Below are positions 28,705 to 37,487 of a DNA stretch of 64,000 nucleotides, piece after piece. The notes under the pieces are model-generated. The model was given only the letters and a program-made list of their open reading frames with translations. It searched no databases and had not been told where the DNA came from. Source of the DNA: Pseudomonas sp. M47T1 (GTDB lineage Bacteria; Pseudomonadota; Gammaproteobacteria; Pseudomonadales; Pseudomonadaceae); the NCBI RefSeq assembly GCF_000263855.1, contig NZ_AJWX01000001.1, positions 310,001-374,000 of the forward strand, in the 5' to 3' direction. The first letter of the stretch is position 1. Each line of letters opens with the position of its first letter. The translations under genes and the position numbers were made by a program.

Positions 28705-29616
28705 CTACAGTTCGATGCTCATGCCATCGAAGGCCACTTCGACTCCACGGCGCGTCACTTCGGCGCGCTCGGGCGAGTCTTCGTCGAGGATTGGGTTGGT
28801 GTTGTTGATGTGGATAAGTACCTTGCGCGGCTTGTTCAGACCGTCCAGCACTTCCAGCATGCCGCCGGGGCCGTTCTGGCACAGGTGGCCCATTTCACGA
28901 CCTGTCCGGGTGCCAACGCCACGACGCTGCATCTCATCGTCGTCCCACAGCGTGCCGTCCACCAGCAGGCAGTCGGCATCGGCCATGTGCCCCAGCAGCG
29001 TGTCGTCGACCTGGCCCAGGCCCGGTGCGTAGAACAGCTTGCCGCCGGTGCGCAGGTCTTCCACGCGCAGGCCCAGATTGTCGCCCGGGTGCGGGTCGAA
29101 GCGGTGTGGCGAATAGGGCGGCGCGGCGCTGCGCAGTGGGAACGGGGTAAAGCGCAGGTTCGGGCAGGCCGGGATAGTAAAGCTGCCTTCCAGTTCAATG
29201 CGGTTCCATTGCAGGCCGCCGTTCCAGTGGCTGAGCATGTTGAACAGCGGGAAACCGGTGGTCAGGTCCTGGTGGACCATGTCGGTGCACCACACCTGGT
29301 GCGGGCAGCCTTCGCGCAGGCTGAGCAGGCCAGTGGTGTGGTCGATCTGGCTGTCCAGCAGGATGATGGCATTGATACCGGTGTCGCGCAGGGCGCGGGC
29401 CGGTTGCATCGGTGCAAAACCCTGCAGTTGGGCGCGAATGTCTGGCGAGGCGTTGCACAAAACCCAGTGCACGCCGTCATCGGACAGGGCAATGGAGGAC
29501 TGGGTGCGGGCCTTGGCGTTCAAGGTGCCGTCGCGGTAGCCCTTGCAGTTCACGCAGTTGCAGTTCCACTGGGGGAAACCGCCACCGGCGGCAGAGCCTA
29601 GAATCTGGATGTACAT
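28705..29616 (-). CDS. pqqB: PQQ biosynthesis metallo-beta-lactamase-fold protein
   Basis: A 303-residue member of the metallo-beta-lactamase superfamily, needed for PQQ formation; recent work assigns it a hydroxylase role on the intermediate. It starts [21 protein letters not shown] and contains the CxCxxC zinc-type cluster (CNCVNC) and metal-site residues in [10 protein letters not shown] and [11 protein letters not shown]. It is separated from pqqA by a terminator-like hairpin, so expression relative to pqqA is probably reduced. Confidence 0.96.
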   Translation of the reverse strand: MYIQILGSAAGGGFPQWNCNCVNCKGYRDGTLNAKARTQSSIALSDDGVHWVLCNASPDIRAQLQGFAPMQPARALRDTGINAIILLDSQIDHTTGLLSLREGCPHQVWCTDMVHQDLTTGFPLFNMLSHWNGGLQWNRIELEGSFTIPACPNLRFTPFPLRSAAPPYSPHRFDPHPGDNLGLRVEDLRTGGKLFYAPGLGQVDDTLLGHMADADCLLVDGTLWDDDEMQRRGVGTRTGREMGHLCQNGPGGMLEVLDGLNKPRKVLIHINNTNPILDEDSPERAEVTRRGVEVAFDGMSIEL

Positions 29617-29650
29617 GGGAGGCCTGTGGCGTGTGGCTTGAAAATGAATA

Positions 29651-29683
29651 GCGAAAATAAAAACGCCCCGGCTGACCGAGGCG
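29651..29683 (-). terminator. Attenuator between pqqA and pqqB
   Basis: On the minus strand an 8-bp stem CGCCTCGG / CCGGGGCG with loop TCAG (29683-29664) is followed by TTTTTATTTT. It would stop most transcripts after the pqqA peptide gene and let a minority read into pqqBCDE, giving an excess of precursor peptide. Confidence 0.8.
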
Positions 29684-29700
29684 CTGTACTGCGATAAAAA

Positions 29701-29772
29701 TCAGCGGCTAGCGAAGTACATGGTGACTTCAAAGCCGATGCGCAGGTCGGTGTAGGCTGGTTTGGTCCACAT
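29701..29772 (-). CDS. pqqA: PQQ precursor peptide
   Basis: A 23-residue peptide, [19 protein letters not shown] followed by FASR. E15 and Y19 in the EVTMY core are the residues joined and converted into PQQ. AAGGAG lies 7 nt upstream of ATG 29772. This gene is below the size most gene finders report. It is the first gene of pqqABCDE; pqqF lies 172 bp upstream in the same direction and is probably transcribed separately or as a leader gene. Confidence 0.97.
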   Translation of the reverse strand: MWTKPAYTDLRIGFEVTMYFASR

Positions 29773-29944
29773 AGGATGACTCCTTCTGGGTGATGGATGG
29801 AAGTGGTACTGGTGCAACACATTAGAACCACCTCCGTGGGGAGATGTTCGTATGCTCAAGGCACTATCTTACTAAATTCCACTGTACTGAAACGTTAAAT
29901 TGCATTAACCCGGCTGAGAAAGCTCGTTACATCCTGCGTAATGA

Positions 29945-32398
29945 TCATTGTGCCACTTGCCATGATTCATCCACTGCCGGGCCGTTGGCCAGGCACAACC
30001 AGCCTGCTTGAGCCTCCAGCAGTTGGCTGGCGGCCTGATGCAGCGCATCGCTGCGCAGGCGCCCGAAGGCTTTGCGCAACTGATCGATGAAATCGGATGA
30101 GTGGCCACCCAGTCGCGCTTGCCACAGGCTTTCGGCGGCCTGGCTCAATTCCATGTCGGTGAGGCTGGTGCGCGCGGCCAGATCGCGGCACTGGTTGCTG
30201 AAAGCGCTGCCAGACTGGGCTCGAATCAGGGCCGGCAGCGTGTTCAGGAAGGCCTGGATATGTTCGAGGATTTGCGCCAGGGGCGTGCTGGGTGACTGCA
30301 CGCCGAACAGCAGGCCGGGGCGCCCCGCCACCTGGCGGAACCCGCTGAACACTGCGTAGCCCAATTGCAGTTCCACGCGCATGCGCTGGTAGAACGGCGA
30401 CTGGCACAGTTGCGCCAGCAACTGCCAGGCAGCCTGGTCGATGATCTGCTCGCCAGCCGCGGGGCAAAACAGCAGCAACGCCTGTTCGCTGGAGTCGGTG
30501 GTCACCTGGCTCCAGGTGCGGCCATGCAACGGCAGCGGCGGCTGGCACAGGCGCGCATCGGCATGGCCGGGCATTCTCAGCAGCGCCACGCTCAATGCCT
30601 GGCTGACCGCCGGGCTCAGGCCCAGGGCCAGGCCGTCCCAGCGGGACTCGCTCCATAAACGTTGCAACAGCGGTGGCTGCAAGTGCTCGTCGCGGCCGCG
30701 CAGGGGCGGCTGGTAATACCCCAGGCTGTGTTCGGGCAGGCGCTTGAGCAATTCACGAATCGGGATCAGCGGCGCAGGTGGGCTCAGTTGGCCCACCTGC
30801 CGCCACACTTCCGGGGACGGCTGGGTGAGGTTTTCCAGGGCCTGCTCGACCAGCGCCGGCATCGGCTCCTGCACGCCGCACAGGCGCAGTTGCCAGTCGT
30901 CGCCCAGGCTGGAAAAGGTCATCTGCACGCCGGCCTGGCTGGCCTCCTCGCGCAGCTTCACCAGGTTGTGATCCAGCATGCGCCAGAAGCTGGCACGCTG
31001 GGCGGACTTCACCCGCCAGCGCAGGTACAGGCAACCTTCATGACTGGGCGGTTGCGCCGTGCTGACGATGTCCAGGCAGGCGGGCGTCGGCATCGGCTGG
31101 GCCGGCCGACGGCTGGGGCGCAGGAACCGATTCCGCTGGGGCAGGCGCCATTTAACGTCGCTGCCAAGTCCGACGTGCACCAGTGGGCCATGCAGCACGG
31201 TGTCGGCACGCAGCTGGCCAAGAATGACGCGCAAGGCTTGCACCGCGTCGTGGCCGATCCGGGTGTCGCCATCCAGGGAAAAATGCTGAATGTCCTGACG
31301 GGCCAGGTCCAGCGCGGTGCTGACCAGTTGCCGGCGCTGGCGCAACAATTGGTATTCATCCCGCAGGCTCTGCCAGTCGTCATGGGACTGGAAAAACTCC
31401 AGCCAGTCCAGGCACAGCTCGCAAACAAGCCCCCGAGCCGACTGGCCAGCGGCAGTGAGCTTGAACTCGATGTTGAGCACTACCTGGCCGTCGAAGTCAT
31501 ACAGGGGTGCCAGACTCAGGGTTTCGACCAAGCCGCGCCGCTGCACGTCGGCCAGCAGCCCCCCGGGCTGGGCGGAGGCAATCCAGGTAGCCAGGAAATC
31601 GACGGCCGCGCAGCTGTCGCCGGGCACTTCCTGGCAGGCAAATACCAGGTTGAGGCGGCTGGGGTCGGCCACTTCCATGGCCGCGCAAGGTTGATCAAGC
31701 AAGGGCGGGGAAGGCTGCCGGGGGCTGGCGGTGCCGGCGTGCAGCAGGCTGCCGGCTCTCTCGGCCAGGCCGCGCAGCTCTTCCAGCGCTTGTGGCCCGG
31801 CCAGGCTCAAGGTTATCTGGCCGGCCTGATAGAAGCGTTGGTAGAACGCTTGCAGGCTGTGCTGGAAGGCCTCGCGTGGTACTGGCAGGCTGTAGCGGTT
31901 ACCGGCATGGAACGCGCGCAACGGGTGTGTGGCTGACAGGGGCGCGGTCAGCCACTGCTGATGGCGTGCCTGTGGGTCGCGCGACCAGGCGATGAACTCG
32001 GCATGCAGCACCTCACGCTCGCGCAGTTGGTCATCACGGTCCAACCGGGGATGGGCGAGCATTTCGCACAGGCGTTCCAGGGCGCCGGGAAAGGATTCCA
32101 CCGGCAGCTCGAAGAAATAGTCGGTGGTGCGTTCCCGGGTGCTGGCGTTCAACTGGCCACCGTGGCGCTGGACGAACGGCATCAGGGCGTGATCGCCGCT
32201 ATAGCGTGTGGTACCGAGGAAAAACAGGTGCTCAAGAAAATGCGCCAGGCCCGGCCAGGCCGGGTCCACGTCATGGCTACCCGCCGCCACGCGCAGCGCC
32301 GCGGCGGCACGCTTGAGGCGCGGATCGTGGCGCAACTGCACGCGCAGGCCGTTTTCCAGCACCAGCAAGGCGAATTCGGGGGAGGCTACATCCGGCAT
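29945..32398 (-). CDS. pqqF: PQQ-linked M16 zinc peptidase
   Basis: Insulinase-type metallopeptidase, 817 residues, proposed to release the cross-linked Glu-Tyr from PqqA, possibly with a partner. The inverted zinc motif H53-F-L-E56-H57 and the third ligand E134 (LHAEF) are intact. Two M16-like halves are present; the C-terminal half lacks the zinc motif, as usual. ATG 32398 gives MPDVASPEFALLVLENGLRV, the expected N-terminus. It precedes pqqA; a terminator lies upstream at the end of the exopolysaccharide operon. Confidence 0.94.
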   Translation of the reverse strand: MPDVASPEFALLVLENGLRVQLRHDPRLKRAAAALRVAAGSHDVDPAWPGLAHFLEHLFFLGTTRYSGDHALMPFVQRHGGQLNASTRERTTDYFFELPVESFPGALERLCEMLAHPRLDRDDQLREREVLHAEFIAWSRDPQARHQQWLTAPLSATHPLRAFHAGNRYSLPVPREAFQHSLQAFYQRFYQAGQITLSLAGPQALEELRGLAERAGSLLHAGTASPRQPSPPLLDQPCAAMEVADPSRLNLVFACQEVPGDSCAAVDFLATWIASAQPGGLLADVQRRGLVETLSLAPLYDFDGQVVLNIEFKLTAAGQSARGLVCELCLDWLEFFQSHDDWQSLRDEYQLLRQRRQLVSTALDLARQDIQHFSLDGDTRIGHDAVQALRVILGQLRADTVLHGPLVHVGLGSDVKWRLPQRNRFLRPSRRPAQPMPTPACLDIVSTAQPPSHEGCLYLRWRVKSAQRASFWRMLDHNLVKLREEASQAGVQMTFSSLGDDWQLRLCGVQEPMPALVEQALENLTQPSPEVWRQVGQLSPPAPLIPIRELLKRLPEHSLGYYQPPLRGRDEHLQPPLLQRLWSESRWDGLALGLSPAVSQALSVALLRMPGHADARLCQPPLPLHGRTWSQVTTDSSEQALLLFCPAAGEQIIDQAAWQLLAQLCQSPFYQRMRVELQLGYAVFSGFRQVAGRPGLLFGVQSPSTPLAQILEHIQAFLNTLPALIRAQSGSAFSNQCRDLAARTSLTDMELSQAAESLWQARLGGHSSDFIDQLRKAFGRLRSDALHQAASQLLEAQAGWLCLANGPAVDESWQVAQ

Positions 32399-32463
32399 GG
32401 GCTGTCCGTTGGCAAAGCGATATCAGACTAATGCTAGCGGATCTTTGCCAAGTGATATAACGC

Positions 32464-32498
32464 AAAAAAGCCCGCCGGGCGGCCGGCGGGCTTTTTTT
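32464..32498. terminator. Strong bidirectional terminator at the end of the exopolysaccharide operon
   Basis: Stem GCCCGCCGG / CCGGCGGGC around loop GCGG (32470-32491), flanked by A6 and T7 runs, so it works in both directions. It ends the minus-strand transcript after the Wza-type gene and insulates pqqF. Confidence 0.92.
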
Positions 32499-32545
32499 GG
32501 ACCTATGTAGACGCAACTGTCTGTGTGGGAGCTGGCGGTAGCAGG

Positions 32546-33622
32546 TCAGTGGCTGAAGGCGGCGGTAGTGCCCACCACGGTTGCCGACGGCAGTAACTGG
32601 CTGATGAAGCGGTTCCAGCGGGTAATGTTGGCCGGGCCGACGAACACCACGTCCGAGGTGCGCAGGTCAAACTGGCGGGCCAGCAGGAAGGACGTGGGTT
32701 TCTTGGCGTTGAGGTAGAACACGGTAGGCGGTTGCCCGCTGCCGTTTTGCGCGCCGCGAATCACATAGATAGCCTCGGCATTGGCAGTTTCCTGGCTGAT
32801 GCCGCCGGCGTTGCCCAACGCCTCCATCAGGTTGAAGGTACTGGTGCCGTAGTTCATCACCTGGGGTTTCTGCACCTCGCCCAATACGTAGATCTTGTTG
32901 GCGTGGTCATTGCCCAGGTGCAGTTGGTCGCCGTCTTTCAGGTAAATCTCGTTCAGGTGCGAGTCGGTGCGGTTGAGGGTGTCGATGTCCATGACATATT
33001 CATGGCCGTCGCGCTTGAGAATCAGGTTGGCCAGGTTGGCGTCCGGCGTTTCACCCCCGGCCCGGCTGATGGCATCCACCAGGTTGAGCGGTATGTTGTT
33101 GAGCGATTGTGGCCCGGGATTCTTCACTGCCCCCGACAGAATCACCTTCTGGCTGTCGTAGCCCTGGATATTCACGTCCACCTGCGCGCCTGTCAGGTAT
33201 TGGCCCAACGCCTTCTGCAGATTGGCGCGAAACTCGGGCACTGTCAGGCCGCCAGCCTTGATCGAGTTGATGTAGGGGTAATACAGCGTGCCGTCCAGGC
33301 GCACCACGCGGGCGCTGGCCTCCACCTGGGTCTGGTTGGAGGGCGAGTTCAGCTCGGCGTGCTCCCACACCGTGATGACCACGTTGTCGCCCGGGCCGAT
33401 GCGGTAGTCATTGGGCCGGTAACTGAGCAGCGAAGCCGGTATGGGCTGTGGCTTGTAGATCACTTTCTGCTGGTTGACCGTGGCCGAGGTGATCGGCACT
33501 ACGGTCACAGGGCCACTGTCCTGGTCCTGTACATCATCGGGGGTCATGTGTTGCCCAGGGGCGAAAGCGCAACCCTGGACCAATGCAGTCATCAGCAAAA
33601 CACCGAGTAACGATCGCTTCAT
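32546..33622 (-). CDS. Outer-membrane polysaccharide export lipoprotein, Wza type
   Basis: Forms the outer-membrane channel for the polymer made by this locus. The 358-residue precursor has a lipoprotein signal ending LVQG-C18, a poly-export domain at about 75-165 (YRIGPGDNVVITVWEHAELN, RVVRLDGTLYYPYI) and two SLBB-type repeats (VILSGAVKNPGPQSL; IYVLGEVQKPQVM). The C-terminal part has the single-helix type ending. It is the last gene of the operon; the usual partner Wzc is seven genes upstream (42933). Confidence 0.93.
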   Translation of the reverse strand: MKRSLLGVLLMTALVQGCAFAPGQHMTPDDVQDQDSGPVTVVPITSATVNQQKVIYKPQPIPASLLSYRPNDYRIGPGDNVVITVWEHAELNSPSNQTQVEASARVVRLDGTLYYPYINSIKAGGLTVPEFRANLQKALGQYLTGAQVDVNIQGYDSQKVILSGAVKNPGPQSLNNIPLNLVDAISRAGGETPDANLANLILKRDGHEYVMDIDTLNRTDSHLNEIYLKDGDQLHLGNDHANKIYVLGEVQKPQVMNYGTSTFNLMEALGNAGGISQETANAEAIYVIRGAQNGSGQPPTVFYLNAKKPTSFLLARQFDLRTSDVVFVGPANITRWNRFISQLLPSATVVGTTAAFSH

Positions 33623-33676
33623 GGCAAAGTCTTCCTTGGAGAAAGCAGGTTTCTCCAGCGTTGGGTCTTATAGGAG

Positions 33677-35089
33677 TCAAAAGGCGTTCTTGTGGACAAA
33701 ACCCTTGAACAGGGTAAGTGCGATGATTTTCAGGTCCAGCCAGATGGACCAGTGTTCGATGTAGTCGAGGTCGAATTCGATGCGTTTCTGCATTTTGTCC
33801 AAGGTCGTGGTCTCCCCGCGCCATCCATTGACTTGCGCCCAGCCGGTGATGCCGGGCTTGACCTTATGCCGCAACATGTAGCCGTTGACCTGCTTGCGAT
33901 ACTGCTCGTTGTGCGCCACTGCATGGGGGCGCGGCCCTACGATCGACATGTCGCCGCGCAATACGTTGAAAAACTGCGGCAGCTCGTCCAGCGATGTACG
34001 CCGCAAAAACGCCCCGAACGGGGTTACGCGACAGTCATTGCGACTGGCTTGTCGTACTTCGCTGCCGTTTTCCTGGACCGTCATGCTGCGAAACTTCCAG
34101 ACCATGATCGGCCGCCCATCTAAACCATAGCGTGTCTGGCGGAAAAACACGGGGCCGGTGGAGGTGATTTTGATGCCCAGGGCAATCAGCAGCATGGGTA
34201 CGGCAATGACCGCAAGGATCAGGCTGGTGACCACAATGTCTTCGAAACGCTTGACCAGTTGGCTGGAACCATCCATTGGCGTGTCCACCAGACTGATACT
34301 GGTGAGGCCGTTGATGCTTTCACTGCGGGCATGCAGCAGGTCGAACATGAACACGTCGGGAATCAGGTACACCGAGGCTGTGGTGTCGCTCAGGCCCTTC
34401 ACCAGGCAGCAAAGCGAGGGTTCGCGGCTCATGGCCAGGGTGATGTAGACCTTGTCGATGCGCCCGGCCCGCGCGTCCATCACCAACTGGTCGAGGCCAC
34501 CCAGCACCGGGATGCGCCTGCTCAGCTCGTCCAGGGCCATCTGCTCGGGCTGATCGTCGTAGAAACCCAGCAGGCGCAGGCCCATCCACGGTGCGGCGGC
34601 AATGGAGCAGGCCAGACGCTCGCCGATTTGCCCGGTGCCGACGATGGCCACTGTGCGGGTATTGAAGCCGCGGCGGCGCAGCGCATGCAGCGTGCTGCGG
34701 ATCAACAGCCGGTAGGCGCTGAGGGAAAACAGCACCAGGGCGAACCAGGTGATGCGGCTTTTATCCAGCACCACCTCGGGCTTGTTCAGCAGGTAGTCGA
34801 TCAGCAGCAGGCAGCAGAACGTCAGCGCCCAATAATTGAATACCCGCAGCAGTTCGCGCGCCACCCGTTCGCCGCGCCATGAGCCGTAGAGCTGATGGTA
34901 TTCGCTGAGCCAGCGAAAGATCAGCACGGTCGCCATCAGGCGTACCCAGGTGTCACTGTCGTGCAGCCGGCCCTCCAGCCAGGCGAACCACAGGGTGCAG
35001 GCGGCGATGACCGCCACGTCCAGCGCCCGATGGGCCAGCGACAGGGCGGATTGGTGGGCCTGCAGAATGCCTTTCAGCGGTCTTGCCAT
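33677..35089 (-). CDS. Undecaprenyl-phosphate sugar phosphotransferase, WcaJ/WbaP type
   Basis: Starts the repeat unit by moving a sugar-1-phosphate (glucose in WcaJ) to undecaprenyl phosphate at the inner membrane. The 470 residues have four or five N-terminal membrane helices, a central CoA-binding-like domain (VAIVGTGQIGERLA), a further helix (LILAVIAVPMLLIALGI), and the catalytic domain with STGPVFFRQTRYGLDG, WKFRSM, RRTSLDELPQFFNVLRGDMS and VGPRPH. All motifs are intact. Confidence 0.95.
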   Translation of the reverse strand: MARPLKGILQAHQSALSLAHRALDVAVIAACTLWFAWLEGRLHDSDTWVRLMATVLIFRWLSEYHQLYGSWRGERVARELLRVFNYWALTFCCLLLIDYLLNKPEVVLDKSRITWFALVLFSLSAYRLLIRSTLHALRRRGFNTRTVAIVGTGQIGERLACSIAAAPWMGLRLLGFYDDQPEQMALDELSRRIPVLGGLDQLVMDARAGRIDKVYITLAMSREPSLCCLVKGLSDTTASVYLIPDVFMFDLLHARSESINGLTSISLVDTPMDGSSQLVKRFEDIVVTSLILAVIAVPMLLIALGIKITSTGPVFFRQTRYGLDGRPIMVWKFRSMTVQENGSEVRQASRNDCRVTPFGAFLRRTSLDELPQFFNVLRGDMSIVGPRPHAVAHNEQYRKQVNGYMLRHKVKPGITGWAQVNGWRGETTTLDKMQKRIEFDLDYIEHWSIWLDLKIIALTLFKGFVHKNAF

Positions 35090-35104
35090 GACAGACCTCC
35101 CGGT

Positions 35105-36307
35105 TCACTGGTTTTTTGCGCCAACGGCCAATGACGGCGCCAGGCTCAGGCGTGGTGCGCTGGCCAGTATCGGCAGCGCCACGGGTGGATGTTCTTCGTT
35201 CCAGCGCGCCTCGACGAACTGGCGCATTTCCCGTTCAAAGCGCTGTTCGGAGAAACGCTCGGCGTTATCGCGGCAGGCCTGGGCAGTGATGCGGTGGGCG
35301 TTGGCCTCGAACTCCTGGATACCGCCGATAATCGCCGCCACGGTCTGCTGGTGGTAAAAAACGCCGGTGGGCTGCTCGTGGTCCAGCCCGTGTACCGTCT
35401 CCAGGGTGCCGCCACGGCCGAAGGCGATTACCGGTGTACCGCAAGCCTGGGCTTCCACTGGGCTGATGCCGAAGTCTTCTTCGGCGGCGAAGACAAAGCC
35501 CTTGGCGTTACGCAGGTACTCGCGCAGCGCGGTAAATGGCTGGAAACCCAGCAGGGTGACGTTGCTGGCGTGCAGGGCCTGGCATTTCTCCATTTCCGGC
35601 CCGTCGCCAATCACGATCAGGTGCTTGTCCGGCATGGCGCGGAAAGCTTCGACGATCATGGGCACGCGCTTGTAGGGCACCATGCGCGAAGTAGTCAGGT
35701 AAAAGGCCTGCTTGTGCGTTTGCAGGTCGAAGCCCTGAGTGTCCACCGGTGGATAGATCACGGTGGAGGGGCGGCGATAGGCCTTGTCGATCCGCCGGCC
35801 GATGAAGTGCGAGTTGGCGATGAACTCATCCACGGCGGCGGCGGTGCGTTGGTCCCACATGCGCATGTAGTGGAGGATCATGCGCGCCACCTTGCTCTTG
35901 AGGCCGTGGTTGAGCCCGGCCTCGTTGAGGTACTGGTGTTGCAGGTCCCAGGCGTAGCGGATGGGCGAGTGCACATAGCTGATGTGCAATTGGTCAGGGC
36001 CGGTGAGCACGCCCTTGGCCACCGCGTGGCTGCTGGAAATCACCAGGTCGTAGCCCGACAGGTCCAGTTGCTCGATGGCCAGCGGCATCAGTGGCAGGTA
36101 TTGCTGATAGCGCGTGCGCGCTTTGGGCAGGTGTTGGATGAACGTGGTCTGGGCGCGCTTGCCACCCAGGTGGGCGCGGTCTTCGTCACTGAGGAAGTCG
36201 ATGACCGAGAACAGGTCGGCTTGCGGCCAGATTTTCAGCAGCGAGGAGAGCACGCGTTCCGCCCCCGCGTAGGTCACCAGCCAGTCATGCACAATTGCAA
36301 TTTTCAT
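35105..36307 (-). CDS. GT4-family glycosyltransferase
   Basis: A 400-residue retaining glycosyltransferase with the GT-B fold. The N-terminal MKIAIVHDWLVTYAGAERVL is the acceptor-domain start of WbaZ/mannosyl-type enzymes, and the C-terminal donor domain has EDFGISPVEAQACGTPVIA with the E-x7-E motif. It probably adds mannose or a related sugar from a GDP/UDP donor; linkage is not predictable. It follows another GT4 gene by 42 bp. Confidence 0.9.
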   Translation of the reverse strand: MKIAIVHDWLVTYAGAERVLSSLLKIWPQADLFSVIDFLSDEDRAHLGGKRAQTTFIQHLPKARTRYQQYLPLMPLAIEQLDLSGYDLVISSSHAVAKGVLTGPDQLHISYVHSPIRYAWDLQHQYLNEAGLNHGLKSKVARMILHYMRMWDQRTAAAVDEFIANSHFIGRRIDKAYRRPSTVIYPPVDTQGFDLQTHKQAFYLTTSRMVPYKRVPMIVEAFRAMPDKHLIVIGDGPEMEKCQALHASNVTLLGFQPFTALREYLRNAKGFVFAAEEDFGISPVEAQACGTPVIAFGRGGTLETVHGLDHEQPTGVFYHQQTVAAIIGGIQEFEANAHRITAQACRDNAERFSEQRFEREMRQFVEARWNEEHPPVALPILASAPRLSLAPSLAVGAKNQ

Positions 36308-36349
36308 GGTGCCACCATTTGTTGTTATGGCAGGGTCCAGGCCCCGCGA

Positions 36350-37456
36350 TTATTTGGGTACGCCGGCATTCAAAGGCAGGGCAGAGTGGCGTTGGGACTG
36401 TTCGGCAAGCAGCGCATCAATGCGTTCGTTGATCAGCCCCGCCGATCGGTCCCAGTCAAAACGTGAGACGTTGTGCAGGCCCAGCGTGCGCAGTTGCTGG
36501 CGGATGCATTGGTTGGTGAGCACCAGGTTCATGGCCTGGGCGATGTGCTCGACGTCCAGCGGGTCGAAGTACAGGGCGCTGGACTGCAGCACTTCGGGTA
36601 TCGATGCGGCGTTTGCCGCCAGCACCGGGCAACCGCATGCCTGAGCTTCCAGGGGAGGGATACCGAACCCCTCGTACAGCGAGGGGAAGACAAAGGCCGC
36701 CGCGCCCTGGTACTGGGTAATCAGTTCCTCGTCGCTGAGCCGGCCGAGGAAGCGGATGCGTTTGTCACTGCTGGCCAGGCGTTCCAGGCTGTGGTCGGCA
36801 AAGATCCCGCTGGCCGCGCCGACGATGCGCAGTTCCACGCGCTCATGGCCCTTGAGTTGCAGGAACGCATGGATCATGCGGGTAAAGTTCTTGTGCGCGC
36901 TGGGTGATGACACCGCCAGCAGGTAGGTCTTGCGCGCGTTGCCGGGAATGCCGGGCTGGAACTCGCTGCCCACGGCGTTGGGCACTACGAGGATGCGTTC
37001 CTGGGGGTAGCCGTAGTAGCCGGAAATTTCCCCGCGGGAAAAGTCGCTGACGGTGATCAGGCTTTTCAAATGCCGCAGCAGGATCGGCGTCATCACCCGG
37101 TAACTGGTGCGAAACGCCCAGGTGTAGCTTTCCGGGTGTCGCACGTAGGTGATGTCGTGATGGGTGGCGATCTGGTTGCGGTACAGCAGCGGTGCCGTAG
37201 CCCCCAGCGACACCAGCAATGGCGAACCCTGGCGGTGCAGGTAGCGTGGCAGGTCCAGTTGCTCCCAGCGGTGGCCACTGTATTTACCCAGGGTTTGCAC
37301 GTTCAGCTTGCGCGCGGTGTCGTGCATCAAAATGCGGTCGGGGCTGACGAACACCAGGTCCGAGCGCCGCGCCTGCAAGGCCAGGCTCACCTGCTCGGCG
37401 AACCGCTGCACGCCGCGCAATTCCTGGGTCAGAAAACGAGCATTGATAACAACCAT
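36350..37456 (-). CDS. GT4-family glycosyltransferase
   Basis: A 368-residue GT-B enzyme. Donor-domain motif LYEGFGIPPLEAQACGCPV has the E-x7-E pair. ATG 37456 has AAGGACAG upstream; the extended frame from 37513 runs into the spacer after the hydrolase gene. Resembles mannosyltransferase-like proteins of Pseudomonas exopolysaccharide loci. Donor and acceptor unknown. Confidence 0.9.
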   Translation of the reverse strand: MVVINARFLTQELRGVQRFAEQVSLALQARRSDLVFVSPDRILMHDTARKLNVQTLGKYSGHRWEQLDLPRYLHRQGSPLLVSLGATAPLLYRNQIATHHDITYVRHPESYTWAFRTSYRVMTPILLRHLKSLITVSDFSRGEISGYYGYPQERILVVPNAVGSEFQPGIPGNARKTYLLAVSSPSAHKNFTRMIHAFLQLKGHERVELRIVGAASGIFADHSLERLASSDKRIRFLGRLSDEELITQYQGAAAFVFPSLYEGFGIPPLEAQACGCPVLAANAASIPEVLQSSALYFDPLDVEHIAQAMNLVLTNQCIRQQLRTLGLHNVSRFDWDRSAGLINERIDALLAEQSQRHSALPLNAGVPK

Positions 37457-37487
37457 CGGTCTGTCCTTCAAGGCTGTGGCCTTGTGC

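Noticed and set aside
28809..28817. Perfect DnaA box TGTGGATAA inside pqqB
   Set aside because: Single copy within a conserved coding stretch; explained by codon use.
32534..32569. GGCGGTAGC (32534-32542) and GGCGGTAGT (32561-32569) on the plus strand near the end of the exopolysaccharide operon
   Set aside because: They are antisense to the operon, the second lies inside the Wza-type coding sequence, and no plus-strand gene follows. No 1-nt-spaced hairpin precedes them. Treated as chance matches and as a measure of background.
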